A stretch of 44,805 nucleotides of DNA, taken from Enteropsectra breve (lineage: Eukaryota; Microsporidia). Position numbers and translations under genes: made by a program. How positions within the stretch are numbered: the first letter of the stretch is position 1; each line of letters starts with the position of its first letter. Shown piece after piece: positions 26,890 to 35,366 of this stretch. The notes under the pieces were generated by a model. The model did no database searches. It saw only the letters and a program-made list of their open reading frames with translations, and was not told where the DNA came from. Location: contig JALPMN010000627.1 in NCBI GenBank assembly GCA_024243835.1, forward strand, positions 1-44,805. The letters are read 5' to 3'.

Positions 26890-27025
26890 TAGATATGGCG
26901 TTCAGATTTTGCAGCCTGGCTACATGAAGAAGAGCGGAAAATAAATAATTAAGTTTGTATTTGCCTTTTATTAAATACAATGTATGTTGAAATATATTTT
27001 ATTTACCCATGCCAAGCAACGCTGA

Positions 27026-28450
27026 TCATTGCACTTTTGCACTTTGCTTCCAAAGAAAGCTGCTGAATATTTGAAGCATCATTAAAGCAGCGATAAAAGC
27101 AAGCAATACTTTAAATTTGGTATCCCAGAAAACACGTTGATCTATTATATCAGGGCTGATGTCCCTTCCTTCACCTTTAATCTCTTCATTTGAGTCCAGA
27201 TTAAGAAATGGGGTCTGAAACACACTGTTTAATCTTCTTTCAGTGGCTGCTTCTCGCTTAGTAAAAGCCTGATAAGCTTCTACTTCTTTTAAGAGTAGCG
27301 CAGCATGTTCTTGCCTCTGTTTAATTTTCACAGGTGAGCAGCATCGTTTGGCTATTTCAAGCTTGGAAGTAAGACCCGAAATCAAAGCATGCCCATACTT
27401 CTTGCTGAGATAGCTCTCTACCTCGTAATAAGTTCTTTCAAATGTCTTAAAGAACAAGCTGCGAGAATTTTGCGTTGTATTTGGGAGTATTCGATAACTA
27501 AGGAGTATTTCAAGCGCTTTGTTCAAGGAATTGGTAATCTCACTTACATTTTTTTTGATAAAAAGGGTTCTTACAGTACGTTCAAAATATTCTTCCGTTC
27601 TGCGATCTAGGCGTTGAGCCGCTAATTTATTATACCCATAAAAGACAAATCCAAAGAACTTATATAAAAAATACCCAATAGGCATTTCATTTATATCATT
27701 TGCTTTATCAAAGAGTCTGTCGAAAGCACCAAGCAGCTCCTTTTTCCTCAAGTTATTGCTATTTCCATCAAATTTATATCTTCGTGAAAGCAGGTCTAAC
27801 AAGAATATAAATTCTTTTTCAGCTGCGTGATGAATGTTGTTTTGATCATTCATTAGCATGCAGATGTGCTCATGAAAGACGTTTCCTTCTGGGAATTGCA
27901 TCTGTTCAAATTCTATCGAATAAAGAAATGATTTAAATCTTTGTGCGTCAGCATCGGAGGCCAGCTGTATGGGTTGATCATTGCTTATACTCTTTGGAAG
28001 CTCGTCTTTCTCCCATATCGTATATGGATTATTCCTTAAATGAATAAAATATAAGATTGTAGAGCGATTTTGCAAGTAATAGAGTTTTCTACTCATAGGT
28101 AAGACAAGGGGACGCATCACCTTCCAAACAGGACGCACAATAAATCTAAATATAAAACCTGCGAAAGAATTAAACCCAGTCTCAAAAATTCCTTCTTTGA
28201 CTGGCGTGCTAGCTCTTGGGTATTCAGTTTGAGTACTGACTGACTTGCTAGTTCTTGGGTATATCCAAGATATGGTCTTTTTACTCAACTTATATACTAG
28301 GCCACGTGTTCTTGTAAAGCCATTAGCAATAAAACTTGATACGTTTGAAAAAACTCCAGGATTTCTTTCTGCAGCCGTTTCGATAGAATCTTCTCCATTT
28401 AAAGTAGTGGGATGGCAAGCTATACAAAGCAAAACGTAAAACAAGTGCAT
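27026..28450 (-). CDS. Exported or ER-targeted hypothetical protein (474 aa)
   Basis: I place the start at 28450. This ATG is preceded by CCCCTAAAT, very like the leader of the cysteine-rich genes, and it begins a signal peptide (MHLFYVLLCIACHPTTLNGE). The frame continues upstream to an ATG at 28621 (57 more residues, another hydrophobic stretch), which is less likely. Features: basic region with TRTRGLVYKLSKKTISWIYP, a duplicated YPR-(A/T)-S motif (YPRTSKSV, YPRASTPV) mirrored by a 36-bp-spaced DNA repeat near 28207 and 28243, a mostly helical body, and a single C-terminal transmembrane segment (FKVLLAFIAALMMLQIFSSF). A type-I membrane protein or host-exposed protein is plausible. The family is unknown. 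Confidence 0.55.
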   Translation of the reverse strand: MHLFYVLLCIACHPTTLNGEDSIETAAERNPGVFSNVSSFIANGFTRTRGLVYKLSKKTISWIYPRTSKSVSTQTEYPRASTPVKEGIFETGFNSFAGFIFRFIVRPVWKVMRPLVLPMSRKLYYLQNRSTILYFIHLRNNPYTIWEKDELPKSISNDQPIQLASDADAQRFKSFLYSIEFEQMQFPEGNVFHEHICMLMNDQNNIHHAAEKEFIFLLDLLSRRYKFDGNSNNLRKKELLGAFDRLFDKANDINEMPIGYFLYKFFGFVFYGYNKLAAQRLDRRTEEYFERTVRTLFIKKNVSEITNSLNKALEILLSYRILPNTTQNSRSLFFKTFERTYYEVESYLSKKYGHALISGLTSKLEIAKRCCSPVKIKQRQEHAALLLKEVEAYQAFTKREAATERRLNSVFQTPFLNLDSNEEIKGEGRDISPDIIDQRVFWDTKFKVLLAFIAALMMLQIFSSFLWKQSAKVQ

Positions 28451-28832
28451 ATTTAGGGGCAAATAAACTTGCCATTTATGCACAATTGAGAAAATTTTTG
28501 AGACATCAGAACTAAAGATGCAGGAAGCCTTAATAGGCGTTGCAAGATAAAGGAAATAATTATATATTGGTATAAGACAGAAAAATGTGCTTGAGAGTAG
28601 AAAAATCACATCCTTACACATTTGCAAATAGAACACAGGCCATCTGGTGTTACAGTCGCACAGTCTTATTAATCTGCCCTTTCTACAAAGTATTCAACAT
28701 GCTTAGTTTAATCCATTTGCAGCGAGGCTAAATTCGTCCATGATAATAAAAAAATAAAAAATATTAAAATTCTCAATATTACCACAAAGGATAGTGCCAG
28801 GTATTTACTTTTAATAACATTTATTCCATATT
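28451..28832. other. Spacer between the exported protein and Aurora kinase
   Basis: 382 bp, AT-rich. The first 170 bp are an open upstream extension of the exported protein. No separate gene. Confidence 0.4.
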
Positions 28833-29714
28833 CTAGGATGGATTGTCCTGCTTGTATCTTGGCTGGTTTCGTCTCATTGGCTTTGGTTTAGATTTTTTAA
28901 TATACTTTTTAATAAATGGATGCCTTATTGCTCCGCTCAGGGTTATCCTGCTGGATGGGTCCTTCTGGCAGCACTTAGTTATAAAGTCAACACATTCATC
29001 AGTCAGATACTCCGGAATGTCTAAATCGCTCGACAAAATGCACTGCTTAGTGGCGCGAAGGCTTTTGCTGCCGGCAAACGGTGTTGATCCTGTGCAGTAC
29101 TCGTAGCACAGAATGCCCATACACCATATGTCAGCCTTTTTGTCGTATATTTCTTCCCTGCACATTTCTGGAGGCAGGTATTCCGCAGTGCCACAGAATG
29201 TCAGCCTTTTTCTATCTTTATTGTACACACTCCACCCGAAATCGCCGACCTTCAGGTTTCCATCGAAACCAATCAAAATATTTTCGGGCTTGAGGTCTCG
29301 ATGAATTAAGTTCATGGAGTGCATGTAGCGCAGCGCAAGACAGATGTTGTATACATATGTGGATGCTTTTTCCTCCGAAAAGAAGCCTTCATCATGGAGT
29401 ATGTTCCATGAATCCCCACGTCCTGCATACTCCAGTATATAGTACAGTCTTGTTTTATCATAAAAATAGCCGTACATTTGCAGCGTATTTGTATGTGTCA
29501 TTGCCATATGTATTTCTGCTTCTCTTCTCAAATTCCTTACCTCAATTGCTGTTTTAATTTCAGAGATTAGAATCATCTTGATTGCCAAGATGTAGCCCGT
29601 TTTTTTATGTCGCGCTGCCCATACCTGTCCAAAACGTCCTGTTCCAAGCGGTTTTCCAAGCTCAAAGTCATCAATTGTAATGAACTTTTGCATCTCTGTC
29701 TGGTCTTGGGCCAT
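28833..29714 (-). CDS. IPL1: Aurora-family serine/threonine kinase (Ipl1)
   Basis: 293 aa, essentially a bare kinase domain (yeast Ipl1 367). The Gly-rich loop is GTGRFGQVW (24-32), with catalytic Lys46 (AIK), alpha-C Glu65 (LRREAEI) and HRDLKPEN at 138-145. DFGWSV at 158-163 is the Aurora-specific form of the DFG motif. The activation-loop Thr172 sits in KRLTFCGT as in RTTLCGT of Aurora. LGKPLG and YGYFYDKTRLYYILEYA also match Aurora. Aurora B/Ipl1 is the chromosomal passenger kinase that corrects kinetochore attachments. The N-terminal extension with degradation boxes is missing, as expected in a reduced genome. Confidence 0.92.
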   Translation of the reverse strand: MAQDQTEMQKFITIDDFELGKPLGTGRFGQVWAARHKKTGYILAIKMILISEIKTAIEVRNLRREAEIHMAMTHTNTLQMYGYFYDKTRLYYILEYAGRGDSWNILHDEGFFSEEKASTYVYNICLALRYMHSMNLIHRDLKPENILIGFDGNLKVGDFGWSVYNKDRKRLTFCGTAEYLPPEMCREEIYDKKADIWCMGILCYEYCTGSTPFAGSKSLRATKQCILSSDLDIPEYLTDECVDFITKCCQKDPSSRITLSGAIRHPFIKKYIKKSKPKPMRRNQPRYKQDNPS

Positions 29715-30032
29715 ACAAAAATTCTCTGTTTTTTATTTATAGCCCTTATGGCTGCAAATCAAAAGGCATAAAATCGTTTTGATTCTTACTCCTAACCAAA
29801 ACTCATACCGAAGGGGTGCTTAGTATCTCTCGCCATTAACGCACTGTGCCTGTATGCTTTTGAAGTGTCTATGCCAAAAATAGTTGAAAAGTCGCAAAAA
29901 GTAATTACATTATTTCTTCGCTTATGCTAAAAACTAAAATGAATACTAGCCTGCTTTATGTTTCATAATAAATTGTTTAATTAAAGTTTCCTGTTTCAGT
30001 CATAAAGAAACGAGCTTTTTGTCTCTACAGTT
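29715..30032. other. Spacer
   Basis: 318 bp upstream of Aurora. No gene or clear element seen. Confidence 0.4.
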
Positions 30033-30815
30033 TCAGCACAAGGCACATTTTATAATTTCATTTACAAGGCGTTCGGCCTTGTTCATTGCTCTCACATTTA
30101 TGCTGGATTTTATGTTTTTGGCCGCCTCATACAAAAGGGGTATGTCACTTCCCTTCGCATGCACAACCAAACTCTCCATGTTATTTATTTTTTTCAAACT
30201 TAAAATCAAAATCTTCGTCTCGATGCTCAGCTGCTTGCTTCTGCACTCTTCCATTATTTTTCTATACACATTCTTCCATGCCTCCTGATCATTTATTATT
30301 ATTTTGTTCTGGGCCACTCCCTCTTCGATTGATATTAGCCCACACATCCTCATTTCCCTGTATATTTTTCGTCTTAAGTTCTTAATTCCCATTTCCTTTC
30401 TCTTTTCGCCGTTTAATGCTTTAAGTAGATCTTTTATGCCGTATCTCTTGAGCTCAATTTTAGTTAGAAACTCATTCTCCAGAGTTCGGCCTGTTTTGCC
30501 CACCACGACTACGGACGCACCGCATGGAGGGCAGTCTTCCAGAAGCCCTGCTTGCACCCTTGCCCCTCCGAGCGCTCGTTCCATGTATTTTGAAGTCTGT
30601 GTATAGATATTTGTTTCTTCCTGTTCTGGCGCAAGGGCAATTAGCTTTTTGTTTGCCAGCTCACACATGATAACTGCACGCAGCACTTTGCTTGTCGTAG
30701 TGCACACATGCTTGAGTTCCTTGTATGACCGCAGCAATAGAACAAGCTGCTGGTATAACGGATGCTCATGCCTCAGCGGAGCCTCGAATCGTCGGTGAAT
30801 TTGCGACACATCCAT
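30033..30815 (-). CDS. GOLPH3/Vps74-like Golgi PI4P effector
   Basis: From the first ATG at 30815 it encodes 260 aa (yeast Vps74 345, human GOLPH3 298); upstream codons lack an ATG. The order of blocks follows GOLPH3. HPLYQQLVLLLRSYKELKHV, then LRAVIMCELANKKLIAL, match the L-L-L-L-G...L-R-x-x-x-L-x-E-L-x-x-x-G-x-I start. VVVVGKTGRTLENEFLTKI matches V..S.APTGD..LDE.L..I. LLKALNGE, then IKNLRRKIYREMRMCGLISI match W...LSGE......R.RL...LV.KG.L. ETKILILSLKKINNMESLV matches R.L.LI.L..A.D.LE. Vps74 binds PI4P on Golgi membranes and COPI and retains glycosyltransferases. Conservation is remote, so the PI4P-site residues cannot be assigned securely. Confidence 0.55.
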   Translation of the reverse strand: MDVSQIHRRFEAPLRHEHPLYQQLVLLLRSYKELKHVCTTTSKVLRAVIMCELANKKLIALAPEQEETNIYTQTSKYMERALGGARVQAGLLEDCPPCGASVVVVGKTGRTLENEFLTKIELKRYGIKDLLKALNGEKRKEMGIKNLRRKIYREMRMCGLISIEEGVAQNKIIINDQEAWKNVYRKIMEECRSKQLSIETKILILSLKKINNMESLVVHAKGSDIPLLYEAAKNIKSSINVRAMNKAERLVNEIIKCALC

Positions 30816-31121
30816 TAGCACAACAGGCTTATTTTGTATCTTCAAAAATAATAAAATTTTATTCAAAGCCTATCCCCTGCATTGGTTCTTTGCAATACTT
30901 GGTGTAAATGAGCATAAAAGCTGAAAGGCATTATGCCGACACACAAACTTTTTGGTGGAATAAATTTTAAATCTTCAAATTAAAATTTTGAAATTCTAAC
31001 TATTTTGATTTTTTTAATAGTTTTCATCCAGAGTATAAAAAAATCTTTAAAATGCTCGACTGCTGCTTGTATATTATAAACTAGTTTGTTTAATAAAAAT
31101 TTAATCCTTGACTTTTTATAG
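30816..31121. other. Spacer
   Basis: 306 bp, AT-rich, upstream of the Vps74-like gene and downstream of Trm4. No gene seen. Confidence 0.4.
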
Positions 31122-32822
31122 TTAGATGCCAAGCAGCCTCTTGAGACCCTTCCGTGCGACATTGTCAATATACAAGAAGACCTCTGATGTTCCCTTGAAT
31201 CCTGAATAATAGTTATTTGTTCCTGCTATTCTAACAGTGAAATGCTTGTTTTTAGTATCAAGTAATGACGAAAAACTAAGCTTGGCAATGGGCACACTCG
31301 TGTCAGCGACGAGCAGCTTGAGATCTTCTTTGGTTCCAGTAACGTCTGTTTCTACAGCATTGGCGCACAAATAGGCACCCTTTGCCCTGTACTCACAGTC
31401 TCCGATGTCTGTCAGCGAAAATGCTTTTATGCCTGCAGCAGCAATGCTGACCTTGGGATTAGAAATGATAAAATCAAGAACCAAGGGATTGACGGAATAT
31501 ATGTTCTTCATCTTCTTAGTCCTAGAAATTAAAATATTGTTTGTTTCTTTTATTCCAAAGCGGTTGTGCAATTTTTGCGTGAGCTCTTCGGGCACGAGAT
31601 ACAAGGATTGTTTTTCAAGCAACTCATAAACCTCTTCAGAAGACCTTGCTGGTGTTTCTTCCGTCTTCTTAACAGTAGCATCTTGAGCCCGTCGCTGAAT
31701 AACAGCTATAAAAAAGCCCCCTGTATTTTGATCCTGCGGCAATATTCTTATGCATTTGCTCAGCTCCGGATTTTCATATTTAATATTTTCATACTCAAAT
31801 TTTGTAATTCCCTCCCGTATTTTTATTCTAGACTCACTGGATGCGCTGCTGGTCGAAGATCCGCATTTTGTGACAAAACTAAAGTCATCAACAAGCATGT
31901 ACTTTCCATCTGCTATTACTGAATTAACGACATTCTCATTTTCAATCGGATTTAGGGAGCACGTGGAGTAGACGATCCGCCCTCCATCAGCCAAAAGCTC
32001 TAGACTTTTCTTTAGGATGCTCTTCTGAATTGATGAAATCCCAACGGCGTTCTTAATATTCCAGTTACTAAAAATGACAGGATTTTTGCGTATCGTGCCA
32101 TCTGATGTGCATGGGACGTCACAGCAAATGCGATCAAACTTGGATGTCGTGCTGGGAAATCGTGTCGCATCCATTTTGGTGGCAACAAAACTTTCTGAAG
32201 CTTTTTTGAAAGACTCGCTGATAAGGATGGCTATTCTGCATGTTGATTTGTCGTTAGAGACCAGCAGGCCGGAGCGCCCTACAATTTCAAGCAGCTGCTT
32301 TGTTTTGCTGCCCGGAGAAGCACAGGTTTCCAGGATGCGCGAATCGCTTTTGACATCTAAAAAAAGATGCGGCAGCATTGAGACGAATTCCTGCCTCTGT
32401 ATGTTTCCGTTATCAGTTTGCGGCACCAAGAATTCAATGAAGGCCCTGTATTCTTCTTCTGTAAATTTCTGCTTGTTTTCAGCCATACGCTGAAAATAAG
32501 CCTTGTTGTAATGATCGGCAGCATGTGTCTCTGGTGCATCGTCTGTATCATCCAAGCTTTTTAGTTTGCTTTTTAGCGGGAAGCTGTATACATCTTTGAG
32601 AGCAGGAATTTTATCCACAAACGGGACCTGCTCGATAAAGTCGCGAATTTGCGCGGAGTCGTTTGTTGGTGTTATTCTAAAGGTGGAAGGAAGCGGGGTC
32701 TCAATGCAGTCCGTAAACTTGGCAAAGTCTTCATCACTTAGATTTAAACACGATTTATAATATTGTTTAAACTCGCTATATCCCATGCAGGACGTAAAAT
32801 TTTCAAAAATTTTTATAGACAT
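31122..32822 (-). CDS. TRM4: tRNA (cytosine-5) methyltransferase, Trm4/NSUN2-like
   Basis: 566 aa (yeast Trm4 684). The SAM-binding motif is ETCASPGSKTKQLLE (about 165-179). Motif IV is CDVPCTSDGT with Cys238, and motif VI is YSTCSLNPIENE with nucleophile Cys288; both cysteines of the m5C mechanism are present. The N-terminal RITPTNDSA and FVPQTDNGNIQRQEFVSMLP (seen as FLVPQTDNGNIQRQEF) are typical of Trm4/NSUN2. Trm4 methylates C34, C40, C48 and C49 in tRNAs in the nucleus. The C-terminal 200 residues resemble the extra domain of the family (EVYELLEKQSLYLVPEELTQ, then FGIKETNNILISRTKKMKNI). It lies head-to-head with Mrd1 across 144 bp. Confidence 0.92.
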   Translation of the reverse strand: MSIKIFENFTSCMGYSEFKQYYKSCLNLSDEDFAKFTDCIETPLPSTFRITPTNDSAQIRDFIEQVPFVDKIPALKDVYSFPLKSKLKSLDDTDDAPETHAADHYNKAYFQRMAENKQKFTEEEYRAFIEFLVPQTDNGNIQRQEFVSMLPHLFLDVKSDSRILETCASPGSKTKQLLEIVGRSGLLVSNDKSTCRIAILISESFKKASESFVATKMDATRFPSTTSKFDRICCDVPCTSDGTIRKNPVIFSNWNIKNAVGISSIQKSILKKSLELLADGGRIVYSTCSLNPIENENVVNSVIADGKYMLVDDFSFVTKCGSSTSSASSESRIKIREGITKFEYENIKYENPELSKCIRILPQDQNTGGFFIAVIQRRAQDATVKKTEETPARSSEEVYELLEKQSLYLVPEELTQKLHNRFGIKETNNILISRTKKMKNIYSVNPLVLDFIISNPKVSIAAAGIKAFSLTDIGDCEYRAKGAYLCANAVETDVTGTKEDLKLLVADTSVPIAKLSFSSLLDTKNKHFTVRIAGTNNYYSGFKGTSEVFLYIDNVARKGLKRLLGI

Positions 32823-32966
32823 TTAAGTCTCTAGTAATTGATGAAGGGAAGCTCATTTTGTCTTCCACTAAAATATTCATGCCACGATCTATCCATCGGC
32901 TTTTTATTTTCTGATGATATTTTGTTGTCGACAAAAATATTTTAAAAAAATAATTTTTTTGCTCTG

Positions 32967-34214
32967 ATGAGAATCGTTGCAAAGAATCTTCCAGAGAAAG
33001 CCAAAAAAGATGAAATAGAAGCCTTCTTCAGCTCAAGAGGAGATGTAAGTGATGTTTATATGCTTGAAAACTCAAAGGGCAAATTCAGAAGAATCTGCTT
33101 TGTGGGGTACAAGACAAGCGAACAAGCACGTGATGCTGCGGCATATTTCAACAATGCAATGTTCAAAAATCACAAAATATCAACGGAGCTAGCAGTTGAT
33201 GAACAAAAAGAAGAGCCAAAAAATGAATCTGAGTGCAGGAAGGTGCTCTACAGCAAAACAATAGTCATTAAAAACTTAAACGAGAAAGTGAATGAAGCTA
33301 ATCTTGAGGAAGAGCTTAAAAAGTACGGAAAATTTTCAGAGCTTAAAATCAACCGTGAAAAAGAAAAAACATTTGCTGTTGTTAAGTTTATCGATGGAGC
33401 TGGCGCGACTGAGGCTCTTAAAAAGCTAAAAGTCCTGTCAGGAATGAGAGTGTGGACCGGGCCATACAAAGAAACAGCCGAGACCAAAACAAGCTATTAC
33501 AACTCACTGTTTTTCAATTTTGAGGCAGTTATTAAACGTACTTGTGAAAAAAAGGGGGTCGACAAGAGGATTTTGGTGAATATTGATGATAAAGATCTTG
33601 GAACGCGTGTAGCCCTTCTGGAAACGGAGCTGGTTGCACAGACGAAGGAATTCCTGAGAAAAAACAGTTTAGATATATCGCGTATATCGCAAGAAAAATC
33701 AAAGGACACCATTATTCTGAGGAATGCCGACTTACTTGGTGCTATTGATATGGTCAAAGGCAAATATGCAATGGACATCGCTCCTTCTAAGTGTCTGGCG
33801 CTGCTGCACTTTAGCGAGCCTGAAGATGCACAGCGGTGCTACAAAGAGCTTAATATGCGGCGCTTCAAGAACCAAGTGATCTATTGTGAATTTGCACCCG
33901 AAAAAAGCACAGAGCTTGTTGAAAAACGTGCTGCTGAGGAAGCAGACGAGCCTGCAAAAAGAGTTAAGAAGACAACAAAAGTTATTGTGAAAAATGTGCC
34001 ATTCCAAGCCACAGAAAAAGATCTTGAGAATATCTTTAGCACAGGATTTAAATTGCTCAGTGTGCGACTGCCAAAAAAAGATGACAAACAGCACAGAGGT
34101 TTTGCATTTGTTATGTTCGATTCCAGCGAGACAGCACAGAGGGCCATTGAGCATTTCGGGACAAGCACACATTTGTATGGAAGGCGGTTGGTAATTGAGC
34201 AAGCAAAACAATAA
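32967..34214 (+). CDS. MRD1: Mrd1/RBM19 multi-RRM ribosome-biogenesis factor
   Basis: 415 aa with four RRM-like domains. RRM1 (1-75) has RIVAKNLPEKAKKDEIEAFF and CFVGYKTSEQARDAAAYFNN, very close to Mrd1 (the Y-F-N-N pattern). RRM2 is at about 93-160 (KTIVIKNLNEKVNEANLEEE). A linker has SLFFNFEAVIKRTCEKKGVD, then TRVALLETELVAQTKEFL; this region between RRM2 and RRM3 is the Mrd1 hallmark. A degenerate RRM3 (TIILRNADLLGAIDMV, about 250-315) and RRM4 (TKVIVKNVPFQATEKDLENI, about 332-412) follow. Mrd1 binds 35S pre-rRNA and U3 to drive 18S cleavages in the nucleolus. Yeast Mrd1 has 887 aa and five RRMs, so this is a much shortened version, losing at least one RRM. Confidence 0.85.
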   Translation: MRIVAKNLPEKAKKDEIEAFFSSRGDVSDVYMLENSKGKFRRICFVGYKTSEQARDAAAYFNNAMFKNHKISTELAVDEQKEEPKNESECRKVLYSKTIVIKNLNEKVNEANLEEELKKYGKFSELKINREKEKTFAVVKFIDGAGATEALKKLKVLSGMRVWTGPYKETAETKTSYYNSLFFNFEAVIKRTCEKKGVDKRILVNIDDKDLGTRVALLETELVAQTKEFLRKNSLDISRISQEKSKDTIILRNADLLGAIDMVKGKYAMDIAPSKCLALLHFSEPEDAQRCYKELNMRRFKNQVIYCEFAPEKSTELVEKRAAEEADEPAKRVKKTTKVIVKNVPFQATEKDLENIFSTGFKLLSVRLPKKDDKQHRGFAFVMFDSSETAQRAIEHFGTSTHLYGRRLVIEQAKQ

Positions 34215-34313
34215 ACAGTTAAAACTTTTTGATAGCGCGACATTTTTAAAACATCAAATTCATGTGATTAGAATTTACAGTTTTTTCAAGTAAACTTCTT
34301 AAAATGTAAATGC

Positions 34314-34356
34314 ATGAACGACTATTTTGTACTGTCTTTCTCATAAAGTCGTTCAT
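34314..34356. repeat. Perfect 10-bp hairpin between convergent 3' ends
   Basis: ATGAACGACT (34314-34323) pairs with AGTCGTTCAT (34347-34356) around a 23-nt loop, in the 196-bp gap between the ends of Mrd1 and the RasGEF-like gene. Confidence 0.55.
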
Positions 34357-34410
34357 TGAAGAAAGAATTAATCTCTAAAGGGATGAAATATTTAATTTAG
34401 CTGCTGATTT

Positions 34411-35241
34411 TCAAATAACCAGATATAATTTTTCCGCCCTTTTTTTCTCAATGCAATGCAAACTCAGCAATATGTTGGCATCATAGTAGTCATAGCATCT
34501 TCCATAAATAAACTGCCTTTCCCATTCACTTATATCCGCCGGAAGCTCAAGCATCTTCATTTCTTTGAGCTTCTCCACTATTATGCAAAACCTCTTAGTC
34601 GCAACCTCGCTTTCTTTGTTCAGATTGCAGTCTGCACAGTCTTTTAGTAACCATTCCAGCGGAAATATACCCGACTCTTGTGCTTTCAGAAATTTTTTGT
34701 AAAATACGATTTTTTCTATGCGCCTGTTATTAAGCTGCTTTGCCTGAGCCGCCATGCACGCAATATTAACCAGGTTGTAATTTTTTAATATGAGTGCCTC
34801 TTTCATAATGGTTTTAAGATTGTGCCATGAGAAATCCGATACTGCTAGCCAGTTCAAAATCCCTCTATTTTTGTTGAGAGCATATTTTACATTCTTAGAT
34901 ATTACTGCACCGTCATACTCGATGAGGTCTTTCGCATTTATCTCACGTATAAAAAGCAGATCAAGAGTTGTGAAGATCTTCGCAAGCCGCTTGGATTTTA
35001 TCTTAGAGTTTTTATACATTCGTATTATTTCTATCTTATTGAGCTTTTTGTTGTTGATATTCGTGGTGTATTCTGTATTTGGCAGGAAGTTTTCTGGCCA
35101 CTGGCCGTGTTTTTCTATGGCTATCTCGGCCTTTGCTTCCTTGCTTACCTTCCAATCTTCCTGTGAATTGAAAATAATGTCTTGGCCTTCGCCGCATTCC
35201 TCTTTAGAAAAATAATCGAGCATCTCCTTAATTTGTAGCAT
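34411..35241 (-). CDS. RasGEF (Cdc25-homology)-like protein
   Basis: From the first ATG at 35241 it encodes 276 aa. Residues about 85-260 follow the Cdc25-homology catalytic domain in order. RLAKIFTTLDLLFIREINAK corresponds to (I/L)A-x-Q-(L/F)-T-x-L-(D/E)-x-x-L-F-x-x-I. NWLAVSDFSWHNLKTIMKEA, then NYNLVNIACMAAQAKQLNNR corresponds to the W...R..V.....IA..L..LNNF block. FPLEWLLKDCADCN corresponds to P-x-L-x-x-x-L-x-D-L. A final helix (FCIIVEKLKEMKMLEL) corresponds to I..I...Q. Cdc25-type proteins load GTP on Ras/Rap/Rsr1 GTPases. The match is remote and key residues differ, so function is tentative. It lies 125 bp downstream of SMC6 on the same strand. Confidence 0.45.
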   Translation of the reverse strand: MLQIKEMLDYFSKEECGEGQDIIFNSQEDWKVSKEAKAEIAIEKHGQWPENFLPNTEYTTNINNKKLNKIEIIRMYKNSKIKSKRLAKIFTTLDLLFIREINAKDLIEYDGAVISKNVKYALNKNRGILNWLAVSDFSWHNLKTIMKEALILKNYNLVNIACMAAQAKQLNNRRIEKIVFYKKFLKAQESGIFPLEWLLKDCADCNLNKESEVATKRFCIIVEKLKEMKMLELPADISEWERQFIYGRCYDYYDANILLSLHCIEKKRAEKLYLVI

Positions 35242-35366
35242 TTCTGCTTTTACAAAGAATGCTTTAAAGCTAAGCTGAAGTGAAACAATTCTTTTATGGA
35301 CCAATAATAGCCGAGATCTATTGGATGAAAATAAGACAAACAAAAATACACAGCAAAAATTGTTAC

